Source: Tranzscheliella williamsii
Lineage: Eukaryota; Basidiomycota; Ustilaginomycetes; Ustilaginales; Ustilaginaceae
Direction: 5' to 3'
DNA: 64,000 nucleotides
Assembly: GCA_023212725.1 (NCBI GenBank)
Contig: JALBYF010000004.1
Coordinates: 350,704 to 414,703, forward strand
The notes below the pieces were generated by a model. It saw only the letters and a program-made list of their open reading frames with translations. It made no database searches and was not told the origin of the DNA. Made by a program: the position numbers and the translations under genes. Of this stretch, positions 38,694 through 48,912 are shown in pieces. Position 1 is the stretch's first letter. Each line of letters begins with the position of its first letter.

Positions 38694-39896
38694 CTATATT
38701 TCGGCACGTTGAGGGTCCAGGTTGGTGATGGCGAGGACGATCTTGTGACGTGCAGATAACTTCTGCCAGTGGGTTTTATTTCGAGTTGAGGATAGCTCCT
38801 GCTGCTGTCGCTCCTCTTGCACAAACTGCTCGACGGCTTCTTGGCCCTGCTCAGCGCGGATGCGATCCAGTGTTTGCTGGCGTCGACGCTGCTTCTTGGC
38901 GAGTTTTTTGGCGGGCAGACGGTCTTGCCAGGTATTCCACTTTTCCGCCTTGTCGGCCAGCTTGTCCACCAATCCATTGGCTGGCTCCTTGTACTGCGAG
39001 GGTCTCAAAGAACAGTACTGGTGCGGACCGATCTTGACGAAGGAGCTTCCGTAGTCAAACGGATCGTAGTCGATCGGCGTCTTTGCGAGGTTGAGAAAAC
39101 CGCCTTTGGCGCGGGCATCTTGTGCGGGGTCGAGCACGTTAGGGGAGCCGAGGGAGAACTGGAACGCGTTAGGGGTGCGGCTTGGGTCGGGCGACGGTGA
39201 AGGGAGGAAAGGGACAGCTTCGGAAGCAGACAAGGATTCGGAAAGCGGGATCGAGATGAGCTCAACTAGCTCGGAGACGAGAAGCAGCTGTGCATGCAGG
39301 CCTCTTGGGTGGAAGAGGCGCTCGTTGGCGTGGAGAATGTAGGCCCGGCTCTTGGCGCGGCTCTTGAGGTAGCCTCCGGCAGTAGTGAGCGACTGTGCGC
39401 CGAGGGTTGCGAGCGCCAGCTCCCAGGACGGGGAGGCGAGAGCGCCGATGTCAATGGCAAAGTTGAACAGCTTGATCTTATTGTCGAAACCAATGGCAAT
39501 GTTGAGACGGTTTAGGAAAACAGTAAAGTCCTTTTCAGATATGTGCCGCTCCTCGAGCAGCGGAGCGTAGAGCAGCTGGAAGCCGCGCAAGCGATCTCCA
39601 TGCCTTCGCTGAGGGATCAGGACCGGGAGAGGTAGGGGTGGTGGTAAGGTGGACGGAGAAGCTTCAAAGACGTCGGGGAGGCTGCTGAAAACCTGGTATG
39701 CATCCTGGCGCAGCTGTTCTTCTTGCTGGTCGTGATTGGCGTCGTGCTGATATTCCATGCTACCTTGTCTGTGCTCTGCCGTTGAATCCGTTGAACCTGG
39801 CTGGCTGGGCTGCACCGCCGCTCTGACCACATGCACTTGTTTGCGATCCTCCCGCCGGCCTTCCTTCGCCTTGAAGTAGGAGATTAAGCCGTCCAT
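38694..39896 (-). CDS. Conserved-looking protein of unknown function
   Basis: Single exon, 400 residues from the first ATG (MDGLISYFKAKEGRREDRKQ). I do not recognise a family. A structured central part at about 100-215 contains RGFQLLYAPLLEERHISEKD, FLNRLNIAIGFDNKIKLFNFAIDIGALASPSW and SLTTAGGYLKSRAKSRAYIL. Its Gly/Ala-rich, moderately hydrophobic character could mean membrane association. A Pro/Ser linker follows. A Lys/Arg/Gln-rich C-terminus (PAKKLAKKQRRRQQTLDRIR then FVQEERQQQEL) is probably a helical coiled coil with a nuclear-localisation-like cluster. Similar layout occurs in uncharacterised ascomycete and basidiomycete proteins, from memory only. Codon usage is like the housekeeping genes, so this is a real gene within the sparse region. 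Confidence 0.75.
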   Translation of the reverse strand: MDGLISYFKAKEGRREDRKQVHVVRAAVQPSQPGSTDSTAEHRQGSMEYQHDANHDQQEEQLRQDAYQVFSSLPDVFEASPSTLPPPLPLPVLIPQRRHGDRLRGFQLLYAPLLEERHISEKDFTVFLNRLNIAIGFDNKIKLFNFAIDIGALASPSWELALATLGAQSLTTAGGYLKSRAKSRAYILHANERLFHPRGLHAQLLLVSELVELISIPLSESLSASEAVPFLPSPSPDPSRTPNAFQFSLGSPNVLDPAQDARAKGGFLNLAKTPIDYDPFDYGSSFVKIGPHQYCSLRPSQYKEPANGLVDKLADKAEKWNTWQDRLPAKKLAKKQRRRQQTLDRIRAEQGQEAVEQFVQEERQQQELSSTRNKTHWQKLSARHKIVLAITNLDPQRAEI

Positions 39897-40500
39897 GGTG
39901 CCCAACTAATCCGCCACTGATTGCCAGAAGGGTAAAGTACTGAAGAGGGTAGATAATTGGAGGGGCGGACGTCCCAGGATTGTGGGCTGGAGAATAGAGG
40001 ATGCAGGATGGAGGGTAGAGAATGGGGAAAGGGGGATGGGAGAGCAAAGGGGACGGTGACTTGCGTGTGCGCACTATACTGAAGTGAAGCAACGAAGCTA
40101 CACCGGCGGCTCGCCCCGAAGTCTAGCAGTGCCGTCGGAAGCTCGGACAATTAGCAGCTTCTTTTGCTGCACTTTTCGACAAATGGCTTGCTTCGATGCA
40201 GGTCCATTTGGAATTCCAATTCAAAATCCATTCGGATCGGCACAGCACACGCACGAATTCACCGTGGACCAGTAATCTCCTTATTCGGAACACATCCAGT
40301 TCACGTTAGAAATGCATGCAATTTTTAAATGTGTACGGTGACTCTCGCGTGCACATTTGTATATGCAAGCGCACTGCCTCGTTTAGAGATATGCATCTTC
40401 CTTCAGTGCACCGAAATCAGACAAATAATCCAGTGCAACCGGGCTAGCGGAATCAGCCACAACACGTAGGCTATGGGCAAGAGATGCGATCTCAAGAGCC
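39897..40500. other. Intergenic region upstream of the 400-residue protein gene
   Basis: About 600 bases. A purine-rich GGATGCAGGATGGAGG stretch near 40,000-40,035 lies in the promoter side. The right part is AT-richer with no gene seen. Confidence 0.4.
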
Positions 40501-40519
40501 GGCGCTGTACACTGCAGGT

Positions 40520-41197
40520 CAACTCCTACTTGTCGAGCAACGGCGAAAAACCGATGCCAGGACGAGGGGTACAGCCACCATGAACGGCTTAGGCCGCACG
40601 CTGAATGCGCGGCTATCCTCGACGGCGGTAAGCGGGTCAATGTCGTAGTCGCCGTCGGACTCAATATCGAAGGAGTGGGTCAGATAGACCAGCGTCGTAT
40701 ATATCTCGCGCAGGGCTAGGAAACGCCAGGGCTACGCGATGGCCCATGCCAAACGCATTCGGTTCCACGCCGCCCGTCTTGTTCTCCACGCTTGCATGGC
40801 TTGCGCTCTTGCCCATGAAGCACTCGGGCTTAAAAGCAAGGTGCAGAAGCATGGCTGCGAGATCAGCGAGGATCTGTGCTAATTGAACAGCATGTGGGCC
40901 GCCTTGGGTGAATTGACTACCACCACCGTTTGATTGCCGATGTGGATTCTGAAGACCTAGATAACTCAATCAGAATCAATCAATTGACTGCACAAACCGA
41001 CACGGGTTCACGCTGCACAGAGAGTCATTGCCGACGCACGTCACCGTACTGTTTGGCCGTCTGACGGAACTATTCTGCCCAGTTGTTTCGACGTCGAACC
41101 AGGAGCCGACGCTGGGCCAACCGCGAGGGGCGGGCAGCTTCGAGTTGCGGTCGCCAGGTATCGAATTCTTGATGGTGATTGCGGATATGCCAGTCAC
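40520..41197 (-). pseudogene. Cytochrome P450 relic
   Basis: On the minus strand, a proline-rich P450 N-terminal hinge-like piece (LPAPRGWPSVGSWFDV, near 41,090-41,140) is followed after a short gap by C-terminal pieces. These are FKPECFMGKSA, then AFGMGHRV, where the haem-ligand Cys should follow, then in another frame REIYTTLVYLTHSFDIE and SRAFSVRPKPFMVAVPL. The order and spacing match the end of a basidiomycete P450 (haem loop, L helix, final beta strands). The Cys codon has been lost with what looks like a one-base deletion and the frame changes there. The middle of the gene, including the I and K helices, is missing. It cannot make a working enzyme. Confidence 0.65.
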
Positions 41198-41269
41198 TGT
41201 AATCCACTCTCCAGTGAACCAACGGAGTTACTGAACACTGCATACCGCGTAGACCGCATGAGCTAAATG

Positions 41270-41560
41270 CTGGCATTGCAGACGCGTATGTTCCACAACT
41301 CGGATCACAGGACTTGTGTTTCGTCATCAACCATAGCATTTTGGACGCGCAGGTAGGCAGGTTCGAGCCGTCGGCAGGGTAGCAACGTGGAGCTAACAAG
41401 GATCACACGTATGCGCAGAAACACTTGCAAGATCAGGGCATTGCGGTCGTCAAAGAGCCAGTGAAGCGGACCGACTCCGTTGGTCCGATCTTGAGCGTCT
41501 ACGTTCAAGATCCCGACGACAATATGAATGAGCTGAGCGTGCTGAGCAAGGAGATAAGGA
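41270..41560 (+). pseudogene. Glyoxalase/dioxygenase-fold (VOC) relic
   Basis: A plus-strand segment reads LGSQDLCFVI, then after a break HLQDQGIAVVKEPVKRTDSV and GPILSVYVQDPDDNMNELS. This matches the second half of small VOC-superfamily proteins (typically GIxVxxGPVxRTGAxGPIxSVYxxDPDGNxIExS). The metal-ligand Glu expected near the end is replaced within NMNELS unless alignment shifts by one residue. No intact start or first half was found, so I call it a fragment. Function unknown. Confidence 0.5.
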
Positions 41561-42222
41561 GGACAAGGCTCATGAAGACCCCTTCTCTGCGTAGCTTTCG
41601 TCGTACGATGACGCCGAATGAGGACTGCACCCAACTCACTGCCTTACGGGTTGTGGATGCACGACTGTCGTTGTCGACCCGTATCTGCAGGCCACTACTT
41701 TCTAGAGACAGCGACATCCGCCGTATCCTCTGACGACCATCCTCGGTGGCCGTGAAACGTAAGCCAGTGGGGTCGAGTGAAAGCGTCGGGAAAGCATCAC
41801 GTCAGGTTTTGCAGTGAGTATAGTTGCAGATTAGCCATGGGTGGTATGTCGGGCAGTTTGTTGACAGCTCCTTTCTTTTAGACCGTGCAAGCCACGCTGC
41901 ATCCACAGGCCAGTGCCGAGGGTGAGGTGCCAAGGATAGTGCCCAGGTCGGTCCTTCTGAAACAGGCATGCAATACTATCAACGACCTGCGGATCTGATT
42001 TGAAGCGTGCAGTTCGATCATCGCCAGCCTCAACATGCCGTCGCCGTCAGATCAACAGCCGGACCCACAAGCGCGTGCACACTACGCTGGGCAAATTTAA
42101 AATGTACTGCCATCGTATCAAGAACCCGGCATGTCGAGCCCCGCTACGTCGCGGCAGTCCCCACACGGAAATGGAGATTCCCCTGAAGAGCCCATACGCA
42201 TCCACTATCAACGCCACCCCAC
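41561..42222. other. Sequence between the glyoxalase relic and a Ser-rich open frame
   Basis: About 660 bases. A splice-acceptor-like TTTCTTTTAG at about 41,874-41,881 is followed by an open stretch that soon hits stops, which suggests further decayed coding DNA, but I cannot name it. Confidence 0.35.
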
Positions 42223-42693
42223 ATGTCATCCTCCTTGTCTTCTATTTCATCCGGCACGTTGATGGGTAACTGGCCTCATTCTATGGCTATGACGAGTATC
42301 GTACCGAGCGCCAACCGCAGCAAAATTGGCGGTGGTAACGGCAGCAGCAGCAACAACGACAGACGCCGAATGCAAATGAGCGCAGCTTCGTCGGCCAGCT
42401 TTGCGCCGTTACAGAGCAGCTCAACTGCTACGTCGTGTGCCAGCTCTACGGATGCCTCTTTGACAGGCTCCCCACAGACGTTGCCGCAGTCCGCCGTAGA
42501 GCAGCATGTGCCCGGGCAGCTGTCACCACCGCGGTGTGCGCAGCAACAACAAGGCACTCCCGATGCGGCGCTCGAGTTACGCAAGGCGATCGCTACGCTG
42601 CTGAACTGTCTCCCGATTCATGGCGACCGCGCCCCGTCCGTCGCTCGTCGGATGACTGGCACGGATCGTAGGGATAGCATCCAGAGTGACTAG
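42223..42693 (+). CDS. Hypothetical Ser/Gln-rich protein or terminal exon of a decayed gene
   Basis: Open frame of 156 residues with an ATG start, rich in Ser, Gln and Ala (NGSSSNNDRRRMQMSAASSASF, PPRCAQQQQGTPDAALELRK). The only ordered-looking part is LRKAIATLLNCLPIH near residue 120. No domain is recognised. The composition is like regulatory-protein tails. It may be the last exon of a gene whose upstream part (from about 41,880) is broken by stops. Low confidence that it is expressed. Confidence 0.3.
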   Translation: MSSSLSSISSGTLMGNWPHSMAMTSIVPSANRSKIGGGNGSSSNNDRRRMQMSAASSASFAPLQSSSTATSCASSTDASLTGSPQTLPQSAVEQHVPGQLSPPRCAQQQQGTPDAALELRKAIATLLNCLPIHGDRAPSVARRMTGTDRRDSIQSD

Positions 42694-43670
42694 ACAGCAG
42701 AGCAAGCCGGTTTGAAGTAAAGTCTGTTCACGGGTGCATAGACCGATATCGACATGAATCCTTTTCTTTTGCTCTCATTCAACCGCACAGATATGCAAGT
42801 ATCGAATGTATATCGTAAATGAGACAGATTCGCCATTATATTGACACAGACCAGCTTGGTGCACCAACTTGGTTGTGTAAGGGACTGCAATCCACAACGA
42901 AGGTCGCAGTTGTAAGTGAGGGCTGTGCTTGCATAGGTGGAGGTTGCTACAGAACTGGCATCGGGACAAATGTTGCTCTGACTGTTTCGATTGCCCAAGC
43001 GACCACCAGAGCACAGTGCTCTGTGGTAGTGCGCTTAGTGGCAGAGGGCCGTAGCTGGCTGGGCGCTTGGGCAACTAGCATATCTGGCATGGTTGCAGGC
43101 GATGCGCCAGTAAAATTCGCTCGAGATCAACGCCCAGACATGCTTACACAGCCGACCGCATAGCTTTTCCGTTTCAAGTGGGTGCGCGTCGCCGGTCGTT
43201 GCACCAGGAGCTCTGAAGGTTTTGAAAAAGCAATCCTACCGCTATATGTGTCCTTCAGCAATTCTATGGACGGTGCGAAACGAACTTATTGTGCCAGCTA
43301 TATGCCCGCAGCTCACTCAGAAAGGCGAACTTCACAATGTGTAGGCGTCCTCTACTCTATATGTTACGCTCCTCGGGCTGAAGTAGTCGAGCTGCTATGA
43401 CAAGCTAAGAAGAATTTCGCGAAGACTGCTTGGCCTTGTAAACTGTCCGTGCAACTGTACTTCCTGTAGATCTACTAAATTTCAGATTCGCCCTGACCTC
43501 CTATGTCAGTACCGCGCAATAGGTCGGCCGAAGTGATTGCACATGTAGGGATAAGGTACATGCTTACACAGACTGCTAGCGCCTCAACACTGCTCTCTTG
43601 AAGCCGATGACAGAAAGAAGGGATCAAATTGGCCGTGTCTTTGTTCAAGATCTGTAAAGGGCAGAGTTGT
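42694..43670. other. Gene-free stretch
   Basis: Nearly 1 kb without a supportable gene. Overlapping small frames on both strands at 42,775-43,163 have no recognisable similarity. The right end is the 3' side of the HNH gene. Confidence 0.4.
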
Positions 43671-45849
43671 TCAGCTGGACTGAATCTGGGAAAGAAGTGT
43701 GACAAGCACCTCGCGCGAGTGAATAATGTCGCGCTCCAGTACTTCGGTGAACAAAGCTGCCTTTGCAGCTTCTTCAGGGTCCGCATCAGCCTCCAGCTCA
43801 TCCTCCATATCTAGCTCCTCGTCAAAATTTTCGCTTTCCTCTTCGCTGTCTCTGGCTTCGAAGCGAAGCGAGCTCGTCGCTTTTAAGCCACGGTTAGGGG
43901 AAGACCATCTTTGACTTTGGCTTATATCGATCAAGCCGTCGTCCGTTATAGCTTGAGTACTTAGAGCCTTGTAATTACCTTCCGGAGTGGGGTGATCATC
44001 AAGGTCGGTCTCTTCTGAATGAACTCCGTCATCGCTTGAGGTAGAACTACCGCCCACGCTGCTGCTGGAAGCAGTACTACTGCAAGTTTCTGCCTTGCAC
44101 GCTTGGTGGGCCTCCATCCCGCCAGCAGCGGAGTGCACATTAGGCCGACCATCTACATGTCGCCCTTCGGCGACGGAATCTTGTCCAAACGTGAGTTCCG
44201 TATCAGCTGCTCCATCAACAGTTTCGGTTGCGGAGGTGATCGAAGCCTGTGTACAAAACCTCAAGGTTTCAAGGTACTTTCGAGTACCACAGCGTAGGGA
44301 TGGAGTGGTAAAGCATAGATAATTGGTTACAATTGCCTGTACAAATGACGGAAGAGATAGCGGTTGCACGTCGAATGAGGTAAGCAAGGAACAGATTGTT
44401 TCAAGCGCATACAAACTCTCACCTTGATATTCAGATTCGGTGCATTCTCCAGGTCGTAATCGACTTCTTTCACCACAGTGTCTCCAGCTGTAACATGCGA
44501 GACTAGGCAGCTGTGGCCACCCTGTTCGTAGTATAGAAGGTCATCCGCCTTGATAGGGCCACGAAGTAAGTAAATCCGGGAATTGTAGATACTGATCTGG
44601 TGGTTATCGAACCTGGATGAATTGAACAGCTTACTTCAGTCAATGAACAGAAAAGCGTGTAGAGAAAGCTTCAGACTTACATCTTGTGCTCCAGTGAACG
44701 AAGCATCAGCCCGTTGCGCTCGTTGTGAAGGCTCAACTCGGGCGACAGAAAGATGCGAGAGTCGAAGCGAGAGAGTCCTCCAAGAAACTTGGTGCGAGGA
44801 TCATAGCTACTAAATTCATCTTGTAAGGGTAGATTCGGGCAAAACAGAACATTCAGCGCCTTTTGGTAGACTTCCTCGGAGCATGATCGGGGAATAATGT
44901 GGGCAGCTTCGGCGTACGCCTCTCTGCCAGTTATGATGCATTGGTTGCCGTTCCACTGCATCAAGCGTCCTCGGAAGGTATCAACACTTGCCGTTGCACC
45001 AACCTGGATTGGAGCGGTGGGGTTTGCTTCAAAGGTAGATTGCACTGTCGTGCTGGTCGCTTGACCAGCCTCGCTGCCTTGACGTGCTCGTTTCTTGTTC
45101 TTGCCTAGCGCCCGCTGCCACAAAGGCTCAACAGACTGAACAAGGAGGCTAGCACGCTGGATTCCTTTGAGGAGTCGTTGCATATATCCTGCGGCCTTGA
45201 GCTTGACGCAATCGACTATGATGATGATCTCCGCTGCCCCGGTGTCTGCTAGCGTGGACTTGTATAGTTCTTCTCGGAACACTTCACTAGCCATGCCTGG
45301 CACGATGAAATCGACCAGCATGTCAAACTGTTTCTTGCACTCATGTAGCGGCTCCACTGTGCTTGAGTCAAAGCAGATACAGGATGGAACCGTGATGCCG
45401 ATAAACTCGCAGACGTCGGCGAGTGTCTGCTCCAACGTCATACACCGAGCAGTTGCATGGGGAATGAGTCCCACCCTATTAGTCCTGTTGGATTGCCATA
45501 GTGGGTCGAGCGATCCAGCCTGCGAAATGTTAATAGTACAAAGGTGTTTCTTGACACCAGTGAAGTTTTGTACGTTCGGTATGTCGAAGAGGCCGGTAAA
45601 CTTGAAGAATATACCGATTGTCTTCATCTTCACTGTACAATGTGCCAGCTGTGTCGTGATTCGGTGCTGCGATGTAAGAGAACCGGCACAAACAGTTTGA
45701 GCGGACAGAGTCGTTGTTGAAGAAGACGGAGAAGAAGACGGGGATAGCGGCGAACACGGCGAGTTGGGAGATGGCTGGGAGGGAAGTAGATGAACAAAAC
45801 CCTCGGCCCCAAGCTGGGCATCGAGGTCTGAATCACAAGCAGCATACAT
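43671..45849 (-). CDS. HNH-nuclease-domain protein (HNH_2 type) with acidic tail
   Basis: Three exons, 44681-45849, 44423-44612 and 43671-44336, joined in phases 2 and 0 with canonical ends, give 674 residues from the given ATG. The HNH_2 signature runs across the first intron: QCIITGREAYAEAAHIIPRS at residues 303-322, then NGLMLRSLEHKM|FDNHQISI, matching the fungal pattern of a Cys/His pair, an Asn-Gly-Leu and a final His before FD. The tail of about 220 residues is Ser-rich and strongly acidic (SEEESENFDEELDMEDELEAD). The frame remains open about 180 bases upstream of the ATG with protein-like sequence (FHFAATVRLSIDHPWSS) but no ATG, so a further 5' exon is likely. Such HNH proteins are numerous in basidiomycetes; substrate and role are unknown. 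Weak codon bias. Confidence 0.78.
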
Positions 45850-47346
45850 TGAGGGTGCAGAGGCTGCGGCCTGGCATATACTGGGGGACGTGAGGTCAAC
45901 AGGATTAAGGGGAAGAGATGGGGCAGGAGAAGCGATCGAACTCCAAGGGTGATCGATTGAGAGACGAACCGTGGCAGCAAAATGAAAATCACGTGTAGTT
46001 AACGTCGGGAGCGTGTCGGATATGACTGTGACGGATTACCAGCTAATCCCATAATGATGTCTTTTGACGATCCGCCACTAGAATGCTAAAGTTGTTGTGT
46101 GCGGCGTTAGGAAGCTGCTTCGGTCTTGCGTGTAAAACCGTAGGTTTTTTGCTTTCCTTGGTGGCGTACAACTATCTCGAGGCCGCTCCACACTCAGCAC
46201 GCAAGCGCGATGTTTATGTTTAAAGCTTGGAAAGAACTGCTTCAACTTCGTGTACGCAGTCGATCAGGCCCCTAGTTTCAATGCGTGCTCATACGCAAAG
46301 TTGCGTGGTAAGCTTTTTGGGTGCAGCGGATGTTGTTCAGCCTATATGGAGTCCCGTAGATCCGTGCTCTCCAGTCATATAAAACGATCGGGGCTCAGTT
46401 GTATGTGTATATAGCAGACGGGAAAAAAAAAGCAGATGGGTAGCTTTCACGATTTGACTTGTTCCTCCTAGCGCTCCCGAACCGGTTCCACCTACAGCAT
46501 CTGTAGAGAACATAAGGATAGCACCGTGTCAAGGAAAACTCAGTTAGATCCTTTCTTCGCTGACTACTGCTAGTCAAACCCCTCTCTCTGCCTCACAGTT
46601 CGATCCTTGCCTCCGTATCCTCTTTTCTTCGAACACCTACTAACGTAGTACCGCCTCTGCCTCACAGGATCTTTCTGAAGGAGCTTTACAGTCTCTGACT
46701 ACCCGTCCTCCGTCTCGCATACCTCCTTTTCTGTAGCCGCTCTGCCGCCAGGCCTCTCCTTAAAACAGAGAGCCCTACACAATAGTTGCATAGCACCTCT
46801 AGCGACCCCGTCTTCTTTCTCTTTTCAATAACTCCACAAGAGGAGGCACAGCTGTGACAGAAGCTTGATCAACTAGACATATCTGAGTTAGAGAAGGGTA
46901 ATATCTATTTATCCTGGCCGTTGCAAGACTCCGAAGGCACTGACAGCGACATGCAGCATCTTGTATGCCACTCAATATGGGAGAATGATCCTTTATATCA
47001 GCTTTGGCATTCTTTGCTGATTGACAATTGCTCGTTGATGGCACCATACTAGTGCTTCAAGCGGACCCCACGCAATCAGGTATCATATATTGATTGCCTG
47101 CATATCAGGCTTGAGGATTGCGATTTAGCCGCCAATTGCATCAACCTAACCATCTGTGAACTCGACGACTCTCGCATTGGCATACACAGAGCTCAGCATT
47201 GATCCGCTTTTCTGACCAATCAGAGGGTTGCTTCACTCGTGATTTGCATCCCCAGCTTTACTGCAGACCAACATGTAAACCTTTGGACACCGATGGCAAA
47301 ACACTAAGGACAAGCATTCATAGTACTGTTCCTACTTTGAGATTAC
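45850..47346. other. Gene-free stretch upstream of the HNH gene
   Basis: About 1.5 kb. Bases 45,850-46,030 are probably coding or 5' leader of the HNH gene, as noted in that entry. The rest is AT-richer, with an A9 run near 46,423 and pyrimidine-rich sequence at 46,570-46,830. No RNA gene or other coding sequence was recognised. Confidence 0.4.
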
Positions 47347-47464
47347 ATCTTCGGCCATAGAACCTTGAAAGCACCGCATCCCGTCCGATCTGCGAAGTTA
47401 AGCAAGGTATCGCCTAGTCAGTACTGCGGTGGGGGACCACGCGGGAATCCTAGGTGCTGAAGTT
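47347..47464 (+). rRNA. 5S ribosomal RNA
   Basis: 118 bases matching the fungal 5S consensus: ATCTTCGGCCATAG at the 5' end, GAAAGCACCGCATCCCGTCC, GATCTGCGAAGTTAAGC (with the internal A/C-box control region), GGTGGGGGACCACGCGGGAA and TCCTAGGTGCTGAAGTT at the 3' end. The two ends pair (CTTCGGC with GCTGAAG) as helix I. It is a dispersed single copy in this window, transcribed by RNA polymerase III and followed at once by a T-run terminator. Ends are placed by analogy with other basidiomycete 5S genes and may be off by one or two bases. Confidence 0.93.
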
Positions 47465-47467
47465 CTC

Positions 47468-47473
47468 TTTTTT
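47468..47473 (+). terminator. RNA polymerase III terminator of the 5S gene
   Basis: Run of six T residues beginning 4 bases after the predicted 3' end of the 5S rRNA, the usual position and form of a Pol III stop signal. Confidence 0.85.
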
Positions 47474-48259
47474 GGCGCGTCTTTTGCCACCACCTAACCA
47501 AAAGTTCTTTACAACCGCTGACAAAACTGAGGAATGCGTGCTAAAAGGCCACCATGCTCGAATGTCATGCCAACTTTTTTTACACTCACCCAAGCGTTTG
47601 GTCGACGCGTTAGCGGCCCTCCTTCCCCCTTTCAACGCTTTAGATGAACGTGGCTTTGGGTGTAGCTTGTTCTCCGTACGTCTACTGTGGAATGTGATTA
47701 GGGAGATGTTACACTTGTGGAAGTAATAAGCATGACTGCTATTATGGAGATGAGGGCCGTGATGGCAAACACAATATTGGGCACTTGTATATGCAGACTG
47801 AGCCGATAGTTCTGAGCGTTGAGGATAGGTCCGATAGTGCTCATGCATTTGAGACAGGAGTCAGACTTTCTGAACTAGCACCCGCTGGGATCAACGCTGA
47901 AGCTTGCAACCAGACGGTCAGCATCAGTTGATGCCGCCGATGGTTGCCAATTCGAGCGTGTCTCGATAGAAGCACAATCGGGAACAGAGACGGTCGTCCA
48001 TCAATGTTGAACATAGCGAGCAAGTCGGGGTTAAAGAATTGCCAGCTAGAGAGATCCAATCTTAGATCCTTAGCGTACAGGTTGGACCGTGCTTGTAAGC
48101 AGATTCCGAGGTGTCGGTGCTGATGAAAAATCTGATCGCACAACAGAACTGCGATGATGACTTTAGGTCAATCGCCAATCCAACCTCCAACGTCCTGCAG
48201 ACAAACTAGTACTATCAGCACTCGGACTCCCTTCTGCACCGATATTTGTTGTGTTAGAG
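47474..48259. other. Gene-free stretch after the 5S gene
   Basis: About 790 bases with only short, unremarkable open frames on both strands. Nothing recognisable. Confidence 0.4.
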
Positions 48260-48912
48260 TCAAGCCTCATTTGCGGCCACAGCACCTGAAGAGGTTGCAC
48301 CGCCTCTGGAGCCTACTTCCATCGTGGGTTTCGGGCGAGTCCGCCTTAGATGACAATCATGTGATTGCAGTTCTTCGGTCGGAAGGGGAGCTTCGGTTTG
48401 CAGGACACGAGAAGTGGAGGCAGTGATGGTGTCATCGTCCTCCGTTATTGTTCTTTCCCTACTGTTGGAAGAAGTTACTGTCTCGGGGAGAGCGAGCAAT
48501 GTCCACAGGACTGCAGACGCCGCGATAACAGCTCCTAAATGAATGGACAGCTTGTCCATGGGCTCGGATCATGTATCGATGGTGATTGCAGATTTAGCTG
48601 TATGCTAGCACTGTGAAGGTTCGCTCTTCTACACATGACACCTGCTCTCTTTGCTTGGTTGTGGAACGTCAAGGCAAGATGGCGGCGGTGGTGGTAATGG
48701 CTTTGGTAGTATTCGGCGAGGCTGAGTCCAAAATTAAGCTTGACAACGGAGCTAATAGCGATGTAGTGCCCCGCCGCGACAAGTGTAGCAGCAACGTACA
48801 CAGATTTCATGACACGCTTAGCAGATGCTAGATGCGAGGTACCACCACAATCGGGTCGACGTGACGCTGTTAATAGCGGTGATGTCTCTTCTCGTCGGAC
48901 CGGGGGTGACAT
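48260..48912 (-). other. Two small minus-strand open frames with hydrophobic segments, status uncertain
   Basis: One frame starts at 48912 (MSPPVRREETSPLLTASRR) and has a likely membrane helix, SVYVAATLVAAGHYIAISSVV. A second starts at 48559 (MDKLSIHLGAVIAASAVLWT) with a signal-anchor-like start and a polar acidic tail ending at 48260. I found no in-frame splice that joins them. They could be two small membrane or secreted proteins, or fragments of one decayed membrane protein. No family recognised. Confidence 0.3.
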
